A stretch of 64,000 nucleotides of DNA from Rhodococcus sp. CH91 (lineage in GTDB: Bacteria; Actinomycetota; Actinomycetes; Mycobacteriales; Mycobacteriaceae). Below the pieces are notes generated by a model. The model was given only the letters and a program-made list of their open reading frames with translations. It searched no databases and had not been told where the DNA came from. The position numbers were made by a program, and so were the translations under genes. Shown here piece by piece: positions 42,195 to 51,589 of this stretch. How positions within the stretch are numbered: position 1 is the stretch's first letter; each line of letters starts with the position of its first letter. The stretch spans positions 1-64,000 of the forward strand of contig NZ_JAKFYR010000001.1 in the NCBI RefSeq assembly GCF_022554085.1. The letters are read 5' to 3'.

Positions 42195-45100
42195 GTGCCA
42201 GTCGATACCGCTTCGCCCGGGAAAACCGATTCGTCCGATCCGAGCTCGCGCGTGCGCACCGCACGGATCGTCGCGATCGTGTCGGGTCTGCTCGGGTTCG
42301 TCCTGGCGCTGAGCCTGCCTTTCCTGCCGGTCCGCCAGGAGACCAGCGAGCTCCAGTGGCCGCAGAACGGCACGGTCGAGAGCATCGAGGCGCCGCTCGT
42401 CTCCTACGCCCCGCTCACACTGCGGGTGAGTGTGCCGTGTGCGGCGGCCGCCCAGCTCGGTCCCGACGGGGGCACCCTCGTCTCGACCGTGCCGCCCGGC
42501 TCCCCGGACGCCACCGCCGAAGGTCTCGTGATCCGCGCGGTGCCCGGGGAAGACGGCGCCCCCGGCTCGATCGAGGCGGTCCTGCGCAACTCGGTGCTCG
42601 TCTCCGCACCCCTCGACGCGCCGTGCACCGCGGTGACCGTCGCGTCCAACTCCGAACGCACCGCGGCCCAGGTGGTGGGCGCGGATCCGCCTGCCGGGCT
42701 CGAGATCCAGGGCGACGAACGACCGCAGATGGTGGGAGTCTTCACCGACCTCAGCGGCTCGGCGGGTGATGTCGAGTCGAGCGGCGAGACCACCGAACGG
42801 CTGTCGGTACGCGCCGAACTCGACTCGCGCTTCACCTCGACCCCCACCCCGGTCAAGCTCCTCGCGATGATCGTGTGCGCACTGGCCACGCTGATCTCCC
42901 TCCTCGCCCTGCACCGTCTCGACGGGGTCGACGGCCGGCGCGCGCGGCGTTTCCTGCCCGCCCGGTGGTGGCGGTTCACGGCGGTGGACGGCGTGGTCGT
43001 GGGCATCCTGCTGCTCTGGCACATCGTCGGGGCGAACACCTCGGACGACGGTTACATCCTCAACATGGCCCGGGTGTCCGGCGACGCCGGGTACATGGCG
43101 AACTACTTCCGCTGGTTCGGGGTCCCCGAGGCGCCCTTCGGCTGGTTCTACGACGTGCTCGTCCTGTTCGCACAGATGTCGACGTCGAGTGTGTGGATGC
43201 GTCTGCCCACGCTCGTCGCGGCGATCCTGTGCTGGATGGTCATCAGCCGCGAGGTCATCCCCCGCCTGGGCGTCGCGGTCCGGCACAGTCGCGTGTCGCT
43301 GTGGACGGCCGGACTGGTCTTCCTCGCCTTCTGGCTGCCCTACAACAACGGTCTGCGGCCCGAGCCGATCATCGCGGTGGGCGCGCTGCTGACCTGGTGT
43401 TCGATCGAGCGCGCCGTCGCGACCGGGCGCATGCTACCCGCTGCGATCGCGGTGCTTCTCGCAGCCTTCTCGCTCGCCGCCGGCCCGACCGGCCTGATCG
43501 CCGTCGCCGCGCTCCTCGCAGGCGCCCGTTCGCTCGTGAAGGTGCTCGTCGCACGACGGAATCTCGTGGGCATCGTCGCCCCGCTCGCCCCGATCCTCGC
43601 GTCCGGCACGGTGGTGCTCATCGCGGTGTTCGCCGATCAGACACTCGCATCGGTCCTCGAAGCGACCCGGGTGCGATCGGCCGTCGGGCCGAACGTGCCG
43701 TGGTTCGACGAGAGGCTGCGCTGGGACGCGCTGCTCACCGTCTCCCCCGACGGCTCGCTGGCCCGCCGGTTCGGCGTCTTCGTGATGTTGTTGTGCCTGG
43801 TCGTGTGCGTGATGCTGATCCTGCGCAAGGGTCGCATCCCGGGCACCGCGATCGGGCCGTCGCGCCGCATCCTCGGCATCGTCTTCGCATCTCTGCTGCT
43901 CATGATGCTCACGCCCACCAAGTGGACCCACCACTTCGGGGTGTACGCGGGCCTCGCCGCCTCGGTGGCCGCGCTCGCCGCGATCGGGGTGGGCTCGGTC
44001 GGCATCCGGTCGGCCCGCAACCGTGCCCTGTTCACCGCCGGTGTGCTGTTCGTCCTGGCCATGTCGTTCACCGGTTCGAACGGCTGGTGGTACGTGTCGA
44101 GCTACGGCATCCCGTGGTGGGACAAGCCACCGTCGATCTCCGGTTATGCCTTCTCCACCGCGCTGCTGGGCCTGGCCGTCCTCGCGTTGCTCGCCGCAGC
44201 GTGGTTCCACCTGCGTGAACCGTTCACCGCCGCGCGTCCCGACCGGGGCGGACCGGTGCGGGCACTGGCGTCGGCGCCGCTGACGCTGATCGCCGCAGCG
44301 GTGGTGCTGTTCGAGGTGCTGTCCCTGCTCAAGGGCGCGGTCTCGCAGTACCCGGCCTACTCGATCGCCCGGTCGAACGCCGCGGCTCTCACGGGTGACC
44401 ACTGCGCTCTCGCCAACGACGTGCTCGTCGAGACGGACCCGAACTCGACGATGCTGCAACCCCTCGACGGTGCGCCGGGGGAAGCGCTGGGGGCCGGGAC
44501 CGCGGTCGGGTTCACCCCGAACGGGGTCGCTCTCGACCTGACCGCCGACGCGGAAACCACCACGTCCGGTGGTGCGAACAGCCTCGACAGCGAGGAGGGC
44601 GGCACCACGACCTCGACGAGTGCCGGGACCGGTGGTGGGCGCACCAGCGATCAGGGCGTCAACGGCAGCACGGTGAGGTTGCCGTTCGGCCTCGACCCGC
44701 AGACCACGCCCGTGCTCGGCAGCCACCGCAACGGCGTGCAGCAGGCCGCGGAACTCGAGTCCGGCTGGTACGCCCTGCCCGAGCGCACCGAGGAGACACC
44801 CCTGCTCGTCGTGACGGCCGCCGGTCGCGTGCGCTACGTCGACCCCGACGGGGTCATCACTCCCGGCCAGGACGTCCGACTCGAGTTCGGCACGACATCC
44901 GGCGAGGACGTGACACCGCTCGCTTCCGTCGCCCCGATCGATATCGGGCCGTCGCCCTCGTGGCGCAACCTGCGCGTTCCGAGCGACGCCATTCCCGCCG
45001 AGGCCGACGCGGTCCGGCTGGTGGTGACGGACGGCGACCTCTCGCCCGACCAGTGGGTGGCGGTCACCCCGCCGCGGATGCCGCGGATGGAGACCCTCCA

Positions 45101-45488
45101 GGAGGTCGTGGGCTCCGACGCTCCGGTGCTGATCGACTGGTCGGTGGGTCTCGCCTTCCCGTGCCAGCGGCCGTTCGCTCACCGCAACGGCGTGGCGGAG
45201 GTCCCGGAGTACCGGATCCTCCCGGACCGGGTCGGGGCGGACGCGACGAACGGCTGGCAGGACGACATCGGTGGCGGCCCGCTCGGCTGGATCCCGCTGC
45301 TGCTCGATGCCGACACCGTGCCGACCTATCTGAACCACGACTGGGACCGCGACTGGGGATCGCTCGAGCGGTACCGGCCGATCGACTCCGAGGCCTCGCC
45401 GGCGGAGATCACCACCGGCGTGGTGACCCGCTCCGGCCTGTGGTCGCCGGGACGCATCCGTGACGGGGTTCCGGTCCTCCTGGAATAA
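42195..45488 (+). CDS. emb: Arabinosyltransferase, Emb family (first copy)
   Basis: Emb proteins polymerise arabinan from decaprenylphosphoryl arabinose outside the membrane and are the target of ethambutol. This 1097-residue protein has an N-terminal helix, a large external domain, about 13 further helices, and a C-terminal carbohydrate-binding region rich in tryptophan. The catalytic acidic pair is in NTSDDGYILNMARV (about residues 283-284). The methionine of that motif matches the EmbB Met306 region. It is followed by GYMANYFRWFGVPEAPFGWF. Whether it acts as EmbB or EmbC cannot be told from sequence alone. The GTG start is supported by TAGCAT eight bases before it. Confidence 0.9.
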   Translation: MPVDTASPGKTDSSDPSSRVRTARIVAIVSGLLGFVLALSLPFLPVRQETSELQWPQNGTVESIEAPLVSYAPLTLRVSVPCAAAAQLGPDGGTLVSTVPPGSPDATAEGLVIRAVPGEDGAPGSIEAVLRNSVLVSAPLDAPCTAVTVASNSERTAAQVVGADPPAGLEIQGDERPQMVGVFTDLSGSAGDVESSGETTERLSVRAELDSRFTSTPTPVKLLAMIVCALATLISLLALHRLDGVDGRRARRFLPARWWRFTAVDGVVVGILLLWHIVGANTSDDGYILNMARVSGDAGYMANYFRWFGVPEAPFGWFYDVLVLFAQMSTSSVWMRLPTLVAAILCWMVISREVIPRLGVAVRHSRVSLWTAGLVFLAFWLPYNNGLRPEPIIAVGALLTWCSIERAVATGRMLPAAIAVLLAAFSLAAGPTGLIAVAALLAGARSLVKVLVARRNLVGIVAPLAPILASGTVVLIAVFADQTLASVLEATRVRSAVGPNVPWFDERLRWDALLTVSPDGSLARRFGVFVMLLCLVVCVMLILRKGRIPGTAIGPSRRILGIVFASLLLMMLTPTKWTHHFGVYAGLAASVAALAAIGVGSVGIRSARNRALFTAGVLFVLAMSFTGSNGWWYVSSYGIPWWDKPPSISGYAFSTALLGLAVLALLAAAWFHLREPFTAARPDRGGPVRALASAPLTLIAAAVVLFEVLSLLKGAVSQYPAYSIARSNAAALTGDHCALANDVLVETDPNSTMLQPLDGAPGEALGAGTAVGFTPNGVALDLTADAETTTSGGANSLDSEEGGTTTSTSAGTGGGRTSDQGVNGSTVRLPFGLDPQTTPVLGSHRNGVQQAAELESGWYALPERTEETPLLVVTAAGRVRYVDPDGVITPGQDVRLEFGTTSGEDVTPLASVAPIDIGPSPSWRNLRVPSDAIPAEADAVRLVVTDGDLSPDQWVAVTPPRMPRMETLQEVVGSDAPVLIDWSVGLAFPCQRPFAHRNGVAEVPEYRILPDRVGADATNGWQDDIGGGPLGWIPLLLDADTVPTYLNHDWDRDWGSLERYRPIDSEASPAEITTGVVTRSGLWSPGRIRDGVPVLLE

Positions 45489-45518
45489 GGGCGAGTGCCG
45501 TCACACCACGTCGCCGGA

Positions 45519-45524
45519 TAGCAT
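45519..45524 (+). promoter_or_regulatory. Putative -10 box of leaderless second emb transcript
   Basis: TAGCAT lies eight bases before the GTG at 45533, within the 44-base gap between the two emb genes. The second copy may thus be transcribed independently. Confidence 0.5.
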
Positions 45525-45532
45525 CGACTCCC

Positions 45533-48500
45533 GTGCCCGACGACGTGACGACCTCACCCGCGCCCACCGTGACCGCCACCCGGTCCGTCGGCGAGGACCT
45601 TCGCACCCGGTACCGGACGGCGCGACTCGTCGCGATCGTCGCCGGGTTGCTGGGGATGATCTTGGCGCTGGCCACACCGTTCCTCCCGGTGCGGGTGACG
45701 GAGACGACGATGACCTGGCCGCAGGACACGGCGGCGACCGACGTCGAGCTTCCTCTCATGTCGCAGGTACCCCTGCAATTCCGGGCGACCGTGCCGTGTG
45801 CCGCGATCGCGGACATGCCCGACGAGGGCGGCATGCTGCTCGCCACCGCACCCACCAACGGGCAGGACGCCGCGCTCAACGCGATGTTCGTGCGCGTGGG
45901 TGCCGAGAACGTCGACGTGCTCGATCGCAACGTGGTGGTCGCGACCGCGCCCCGCGCCGATGTCGAGTCGGCCGCCTGCAGCGAACTGCGGATCGTCTCC
46001 GATTCCGAACGCACCTCCGCCGAGTTCGTCGGTCTCTTCGACGAGAACGGCAACCCGCGCGCCGGTGAGCTCACCGGCGACCTGCGACCGCTCGTGGTGG
46101 GTGTGTTCAGCGACCTGCCGACCGCTGTGCCCGGCCTCGAGGTCGTCGTCGACGTCGACTCGCGTTTCACCTCGTCGCCCACGCTCGTCAAGTCGCTCGC
46201 GATGATCCTCGCGGTGCTGTCGACCGCCCTCGCCCTCGGCGCCCTGGCCAAGCTCGACGGCACCGACGGTCGCGGCCACCGGCGTTTCCTGCCGGCACGC
46301 TGGTGGAAGTTCACCGGCGTCGACGTCGTGGTGATCCTCACCCTCGTCGGCTGGCACTTCTTCGGGGCGAACACCTCGGACGACGGCTATCTGCTGACGA
46401 TGGCGCGGGTGTCGGAGAACTCCGGCTACATGGCCAACTACTTCCGCTGGTTCGGTGTCCCCGAGGCACCCTTCGGCTGGTACTACGACGTACTCGCCGC
46501 GTTCGCGAAGATCTCCACCGCGAGCCCGTGGATGCGGATCCCCGCGCTGGTCGCCGCGATCCTCTGCTGGATGGTCATCAGCCGCGAGGTGATACCGCGC
46601 CTCGGACGGGCCGTGCGGCACAACCGCATCGCATTGTGGACCGGCGGACTGGTCTTCCTCGCGTTCTGGCTGCCCTACAACAACGGCCTGCGGCCCGAGC
46701 CGATCGTCGCTCTCGGCGCGCTGCTCACCTGGTGCTCGATCGAACGCGCCATCGCGACCGGCCGGCTGCTGCCCGCTGCGACCGCAGTGATCATCGGTGC
46801 CTTCACACTCGCCGCGGCGCCGACGGGCCTGATGTGTGTGGCCGCCCTCATCGCCGGTATCCGTCCGATGACGCGGATCATCGTGCGCCGCCACCGCGAG
46901 GTGGGCACGCTGCCACTGCTCGCGCCGATCGGTGCGGCCGGACTGCTCGTGCTGGTCGTGGTGTTCTCCGACCAGACGCTCGCCGCCGTCCTCGAGGCCA
47001 CGCGCGTGCGCACGATCATCGGTCCCAACGAGGAGTGGTGGAACGACTTCCTCCGCTACTACTACCTGATGGTGCAGACGGTCGACGGTTCGCTGCCGCG
47101 CCGATTCGCCTTCCTCGTGATGCTGCTGTGCCTGTTCACGACGCTGTTCGTGCTGCTGCGCCGCCGCCGGATCCCCGGTGTGGCGGTGAGCCCGACCTGG
47201 CGTCTGCTCGGCATCGTCTTCGGCACGATCTTCTTCATGATGTTCAACCCCACGAAGTGGACCCACCACTTCGGGGCGTACGCCGGCATCGCCGGATCGC
47301 TGGCCGCGGTCACGGCCGTCGTGGTGTCCGCGAGTGCGTTGCGTTCGCGACGCAACCGCACGATCTTCCTCGCCGGCTTGCTGTTCGTCCTGGCGGTGTC
47401 GTTCGCGGGCATCAACGGCTGGTGGTACGTCTCGAGCTACGGCGTGCCGTGGTTCGACAAGACGGTCTCGCTCAACGGCTACCAGTCCAGTTCGCTGTTC
47501 CTCGTCCTGTTCGCTCTCGCCCTCGTGCTCGTCGCGTGGCAGTACCTGCGTGAGGGATACGCGCCTCCGCCGGAGTCGCCGGAGACGAAGAAGGGCCGGC
47601 GTATCCGCGCCCTCGCAGCCGCCCCGCTCACGGTCGTCGCCGCGGTGATGGTGCTGTTCGAAGTGCTGTCACTGCTCAAGGGCGCGGTGTCCCAGTACCC
47701 GGCGTACTCGCTGGCCCGTTCCAACATCGGGGCGGTCGCCGGACAGACCTGCGGCCTGGCGAACGACGTGCTCGTCGAGGAGGACCCCAACAGTGGGCGC
47801 ATCGAACCGATCGTCGATCCGGAGAATCCCCCGGCGAACGGCGACCCGCTCGCCGGCGCCGAACCGCGGGGCTTCACACCCGACGGGGTGCCCTCCGATC
47901 TGACCGCCGACTACGTCGAGGTCAAGCCCGGCCAGGGCAACACCGACAATCAGAGCGTCGGCCCCACCTTCGAGACCGGTTCCGGTGGCGGCACCACGGG
48001 TGGCTCGGGTGCGCAGACCGTCAACGGCAGCACCGTGCGACTGCCCTTCGGACTCGACCCGTCGGTCACACCGGTGCTCGGCAGCTACCAGGAAGGTGTG
48101 CAGGAACCCGCCTCCCTCACCTCGAGCTGGTACGCCCTGCCCGAGATCACCGACGAGACCCCGCTGATCGTCATCTCCGCGGCCGGCCGCATCTGGTCGT
48201 ACGACGACACCGGTGCGCTCACCTACGGACAGTCACTGCTCGTCGAGTACGGCACCCGCCTGCCCGACGGAGGTGTCGAGGCGAAGGGCACCTATCTGCC
48301 GCGTGACATCGGCCCCGCGCCGTCCTGGCGCAACCTGCGGGTGCCGCTGGCGGATCTGCCCGGCGACGTCGATGCCGTCCGCATCGTCGCCAACGACCCC
48401 AACCTCACCGGCGACCAGTGGCTGGCGTTCACCCCGCCGCGCGTTCCCACCCTCGAGCGACTCGACGCTCAACTCGGTTCCGAGCAACCGCTCCTGCTCG

Positions 48501-48841
48501 ACTGGGCCGTGGGCCTGCAGTTCCCCTGCCAGCGGCCGTTCGACCACTGGGCCGGTGTCGCCGAGATGCCGAACTACCGCATCCTGCCCGACCGTCCGCT
48601 CGCGGTGTCGTCCACGGACACCTGGCAGTCCGCCGACAACGGTGGCCCGCTCGGCTTCGCGGAGGTCCTGGCGCGGCCCGAACAGGTCCCGACCTATCTG
48701 GAGAACGATTGGGCCCGCGACTGGGGATCGCTGGAACGCTACGTGCGGTACTACCCCAATGCGGAGCCGGCCGAACTGACCACCACCGAGGTGACGCGGT
48801 CCGGGCTGTGGGAACCCGCTCCCATGCGCGTGTACGAGTGA
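45533..48841 (+). CDS. emb: Arabinosyltransferase, Emb family (second copy)
   Basis: This 1102-residue paralogue of the upstream emb gene has the same order of parts. The catalytic motif is NTSDDGYLLTMARV (acidic pair about residues 282-283), followed by GYMANYFRWFGVPEAPFGWYYD. Further shared segments are AFWLPYNNGLRPEPIVALGA and FNPTKWTHHFGAYAG. The carbohydrate-binding end includes RNLRVPLADLPGDVDAVRIV and LDWAVGLQFPCQRPFDH. Both copies carry the MARV form of the motif. A third emb gene, as in M. tuberculosis, is not seen next to them. The pair may work as a heterodimer or on different arabinans. Confidence 0.9.
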   Translation: MPDDVTTSPAPTVTATRSVGEDLRTRYRTARLVAIVAGLLGMILALATPFLPVRVTETTMTWPQDTAATDVELPLMSQVPLQFRATVPCAAIADMPDEGGMLLATAPTNGQDAALNAMFVRVGAENVDVLDRNVVVATAPRADVESAACSELRIVSDSERTSAEFVGLFDENGNPRAGELTGDLRPLVVGVFSDLPTAVPGLEVVVDVDSRFTSSPTLVKSLAMILAVLSTALALGALAKLDGTDGRGHRRFLPARWWKFTGVDVVVILTLVGWHFFGANTSDDGYLLTMARVSENSGYMANYFRWFGVPEAPFGWYYDVLAAFAKISTASPWMRIPALVAAILCWMVISREVIPRLGRAVRHNRIALWTGGLVFLAFWLPYNNGLRPEPIVALGALLTWCSIERAIATGRLLPAATAVIIGAFTLAAAPTGLMCVAALIAGIRPMTRIIVRRHREVGTLPLLAPIGAAGLLVLVVVFSDQTLAAVLEATRVRTIIGPNEEWWNDFLRYYYLMVQTVDGSLPRRFAFLVMLLCLFTTLFVLLRRRRIPGVAVSPTWRLLGIVFGTIFFMMFNPTKWTHHFGAYAGIAGSLAAVTAVVVSASALRSRRNRTIFLAGLLFVLAVSFAGINGWWYVSSYGVPWFDKTVSLNGYQSSSLFLVLFALALVLVAWQYLREGYAPPPESPETKKGRRIRALAAAPLTVVAAVMVLFEVLSLLKGAVSQYPAYSLARSNIGAVAGQTCGLANDVLVEEDPNSGRIEPIVDPENPPANGDPLAGAEPRGFTPDGVPSDLTADYVEVKPGQGNTDNQSVGPTFETGSGGGTTGGSGAQTVNGSTVRLPFGLDPSVTPVLGSYQEGVQEPASLTSSWYALPEITDETPLIVISAAGRIWSYDDTGALTYGQSLLVEYGTRLPDGGVEAKGTYLPRDIGPAPSWRNLRVPLADLPGDVDAVRIVANDPNLTGDQWLAFTPPRVPTLERLDAQLGSEQPLLLDWAVGLQFPCQRPFDHWAGVAEMPNYRILPDRPLAVSSTDTWQSADNGGPLGFAEVLARPEQVPTYLENDWARDWGSLERYVRYYPNAEPAELTTTEVTRSGLWEPAPMRVYE

Positions 48842-48890
48842 CGAATGAGATACAGGTAACAGGAGTGGCCTGCGAGACGACATGCACTGC

Positions 48891-49328
48891 ATGACGACCT
48901 CGCGAAAGTTGGGATTCACACTTGTTCTCGGTGTCGCTCTTGCGCTCGGCACGGCCGCGGCGCCGGCGGCCTCCGCAGAGCCGGTGAAAGCTACGACACT
49001 CACGACGGTGTTCGGATCGGGTGGTGGCGCCACCGGGTCGGCGGGTTACGGCGGGGCACTCGTCAACGAGGCCGTCAGCGTGTCCGTCGACGCCGAACGG
49101 CCCGGCTTCTCCGCCTTCCACAGCAGTCTCTGGTGCGGCTGCGTCGTGAACTGGACGAACCTTTCCACCGGCGCCAGTGGCAGCGTCACCCTCCCGATCT
49201 ACCCCGAGTTGGGGAATCCGGACTGGGTGTTTCCGTGGACGGAGACCGGGTCGGGCCGCATCGTGGCCGTCGTCACCGCCTCGGAGTTCACCTACCTCCC
49301 CGGTGTGGGGACGTGGACCGTCCCCTGA
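48891..49328 (+). CDS. Secreted protein of unknown function
   Basis: This 145-residue protein has a clear signal peptide (KLGFTLVLGVALALGTAAAP, cleavage near ASAEP). The mature part is ~115 residues, glycine-rich at first (VFGSGGGATGSAGYGG), with a nearby cysteine pair in SLWCGCVVNWTNLSTG and an end rich in beta-type residues (WTETGSGRIVAVVTASEF). It resembles small exported immunoglobulin-like proteins of mycolate actinobacteria, but I cannot name a family. ATG 48891 is used; ATG 48882 adds three residues. It starts 49 bases after the second emb gene. Confidence 0.7.
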   Translation: MTTSRKLGFTLVLGVALALGTAAAPAASAEPVKATTLTTVFGSGGGATGSAGYGGALVNEAVSVSVDAERPGFSAFHSSLWCGCVVNWTNLSTGASGSVTLPIYPELGNPDWVFPWTETGSGRIVAVVTASEFTYLPGVGTWTVP

Positions 49329-49388
49329 GCAGGTGCCCCGGGGGATGGCGTGGCGCAGAATCTCGTTTCTGTTATCTAGAATGAGCAA

Positions 49389-50027
49389 GTGACCAACGAG
49401 AATCCAGCTGGGTCGAACCTGTCGCCGCGCGCATCCCAGGCCGTGCATCGCAGCCTGTCGCCCCGGCAGGAGGCCGCGAGCCGCGACGTCGACACCCTGA
49501 TCCGATGCGGGCGCGAACTGCTCGTCCGAGGGGCGCCCGCTCGCGTGGCGGACATCGTCGCCGCCGCCGGACTCTCCAACGACGCCTTCTACCGCTATTT
49601 CAAGAGCAAGGGCGATTTCGTCGACGCCGTCGTCGAGGAGGGTGGGCACCGGCTCGTCCGATATCTGCGCCGGAAGATCGAGGCGGCCGCCACGCCGGAG
49701 GACGCCCTGCGCGCCGGGATCGCTGCCATTCTCTCCCAGGCAGTGGATCCCGAGATCGCCGCCGCCACACGCAATGTCGTGTCGTCGGCCGGCGGAAGGT
49801 CGCATGCACCGAAGGTTCGGGAGGATCTCGAGACGACCCTCGCCGGCGTCCTCGCCGGACCTATCGCCGCGTTGGGATCGACCGATCCGGAACGTGATTC
49901 GCTGACGACGTCGATTCTGCTGCTCGCTTCGATGGAGCATCTGCTGTGGAAGGACGCCTCGGAATTCGACGCCGAGGCCGAGGTCGACCACATCGTGGGT
50001 TACGTCCGCAGAGGTCTGCGGACGTAA
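49389..50027 (+). CDS. TetR-family transcriptional regulator
   Basis: The protein has 212 residues. The DNA-binding helices lie at about residues 32-78: DVDTLIRCGRELLVRGAPAR, VADIVAAAGLSNDAFYRYF, KSKGDFVDAVVEEGG. The rest is the helical ligand/dimer domain with VVSSAGGRSHAP. The likely target is unknown; the nearest units are accD4-pks13 (convergent) and the secreted protein. The GTG at 49389 overlaps the stop of a three-codon frame (ATG 49381). The last ten codons lie inside a large perfect inverted repeat. Confidence 0.88.
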   Translation: MTNENPAGSNLSPRASQAVHRSLSPRQEAASRDVDTLIRCGRELLVRGAPARVADIVAAAGLSNDAFYRYFKSKGDFVDAVVEEGGHRLVRYLRRKIEAAATPEDALRAGIAAILSQAVDPEIAAATRNVVSSAGGRSHAPKVREDLETTLAGVLAGPIAALGSTDPERDSLTTSILLLASMEHLLWKDASEFDAEAEVDHIVGYVRRGLRT

Positions 50028-50034
50028 CCCACGA
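49993..50034. terminator. 42-base inverted repeat with perfect 20-bp arms at the tetR end
   Basis: Bases 49993-50012 are the exact reverse complement of 50015-50034, with only GG between. The tetR stop codon (50025-50027) lies in the right arm and the accD4 stop begins six bases further on. It is well placed as a bidirectional terminator for the two convergent genes. The stem includes coding sequence and lacks a T-tract. Confidence 0.75.
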
Positions 50035-50039
50035 CGCGC

Positions 50040-51581
50040 TCAGAGCGGCAGCAGGTGGTGCTTGCGCGGGTTCTTGAACACTTCCTTGTCGCGGAGAAGC
50101 GTGAGCGCCTTACGGATTTCGAGACGCGTCGTCGACGGCTCGATCACGGCGTCCACGTAGCCGCGCTCGGCTGCGATGTACGGCGTGGCGACGTGCTCGT
50201 TGTAGAAGTTGATGAGCTGCTGGCGCACCGCGGGAGCGTCCTCACCGGCGGCCTCGATCTGCCGGCGGCCGATCACCGCGACAGCCGATTCGGCGCCCAT
50301 CACGGCGATACGCGCGGTGGGCCACGCGAAGTTGATGTCGGCGCCGAGCTGCTTCGACCCCATCACGGCGTAACCGCCGCCGTAGGCCTTGCGGACCACG
50401 ACCGTCACCTTCGGGACCGATGCCTCGACGTACGAGAACAGGAACCGGCCGCCACGCTTGATGACGCCGATCTTCTCCTGCTCGACACCGGGCAGGAAGC
50501 CCGGGGTGTCGACGACGAACACGAGCGGGATGTCGTAGGCATCGCACACGCGCACGAAGTGTGCCGCCTTGTCGGCGGCCGCCGCGTCGAGCGCGCCCGA
50601 CAGGTACAGCGGCTGGTTCGCCACGACACCCACCGCCCGGCCGTCGACGCGCGCGTACCCGGTGATGATGTTCGGCGCGGTCTGCGCGCGGACTTCCAGG
50701 AAGTCGCCGTCGTCGAAGATCCTGAGCAGGATGTCGTGCATGTCGTAGCCGGAGTTGTCGGCGTCGGGCATGAAGGTGTCGAGTGCGAGGTCGTCGGGGG
50801 TGATCTCCGGTTCGAGACCGGGATTGACGACCGGCGGCTTCTCCTGCGCGTTGGACGGCATGTAGCTCAGGTACTGCCGTACCCACTCGAAGGCGGCCTT
50901 CTCGTCGGGCGCGACGTGATGGACGTTGCCGTACTCGGCCTGCTGGCGGGCGCCGCCGAGTTCCTCGAGGCTCACGCTCTCGCCGGTGACCGCCTTGATG
51001 ACGTCGGGCCCGGTGACGAACATGTGGGAGCCTTCGGTGGCGACGACCACGTCGGTGTTGATCGGTGCGTAGACCGCGCCGCCGGCGCAGTTGCCGACGA
51101 TCACGGAGATCTGCGGGCACAGACCGGACAGCGGCTCGTGCCGCTTGCCGATCTCGCCGTACCAGGCCAGCGAAGTGACGGCGTCCTGCACGCGGGCACC
51201 ACCGGAGTCGTTGATACCGACCACCGGGCAGCCGACCTTGAGGGCGAAGTCGAGGACCGCGGCGACCTTGCGGCCGAACATCTCACCGACACTGCCGCCG
51301 AAGACGGTCTGGTCGTGGGAGAACACCGCGACGGGACGGCCGTCGACCGTGCCGTGGCCGACGACGACGGCGTCACCGTACATGGCATCGTCACGACCGG
51401 GCGTCTTCATCAGGGCCCCGATCTCGACGAAACTGCCCTTGTCGAGCAGCATGTCGATGCGCTCGCGAGCGCTCGGGATCCCCTTCTTCGCGCGCTTGGC
51501 GACGGCGAGTTCGCCCGCAGGCTCCTTCGCCACCTCCAGCTTCTCGCGCAGCTCGGCCAGCTTCTGTGCCGTGGTGCTCAC
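50040..51581 (-). CDS. accD4: Acyl-CoA carboxylase beta subunit AccD4
   Basis: AccD4 is the carboxyltransferase subunit that, with a biotinylated AccA3, carboxylates the long-chain acyl-CoA used as the alpha branch of mycolic acids. The 513-residue protein has both crotonase-like halves. Visible segments are [77 protein letters not shown] and the end PRKHHLLPL. It begins with GTG eight bases after pks13 and matches Rv3799c. Confidence 0.94.
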   Translation of the reverse strand: MSTTAQKLAELREKLEVAKEPAGELAVAKRAKKGIPSARERIDMLLDKGSFVEIGALMKTPGRDDAMYGDAVVVGHGTVDGRPVAVFSHDQTVFGGSVGEMFGRKVAAVLDFALKVGCPVVGINDSGGARVQDAVTSLAWYGEIGKRHEPLSGLCPQISVIVGNCAGGAVYAPINTDVVVATEGSHMFVTGPDVIKAVTGESVSLEELGGARQQAEYGNVHHVAPDEKAAFEWVRQYLSYMPSNAQEKPPVVNPGLEPEITPDDLALDTFMPDADNSGYDMHDILLRIFDDGDFLEVRAQTAPNIITGYARVDGRAVGVVANQPLYLSGALDAAAADKAAHFVRVCDAYDIPLVFVVDTPGFLPGVEQEKIGVIKRGGRFLFSYVEASVPKVTVVVRKAYGGGYAVMGSKQLGADINFAWPTARIAVMGAESAVAVIGRRQIEAAGEDAPAVRQQLINFYNEHVATPYIAAERGYVDAVIEPSTTRLEIRKALTLLRDKEVFKNPRKHHLLPL

Positions 51582-51589
51582 TTGTTCGC

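Noticed and set aside
42195-48841. Assignment of the two emb genes as embC and embA or embB
   Set aside because: Sequence motifs alone do not separate the paralogues, so only the family name is given.
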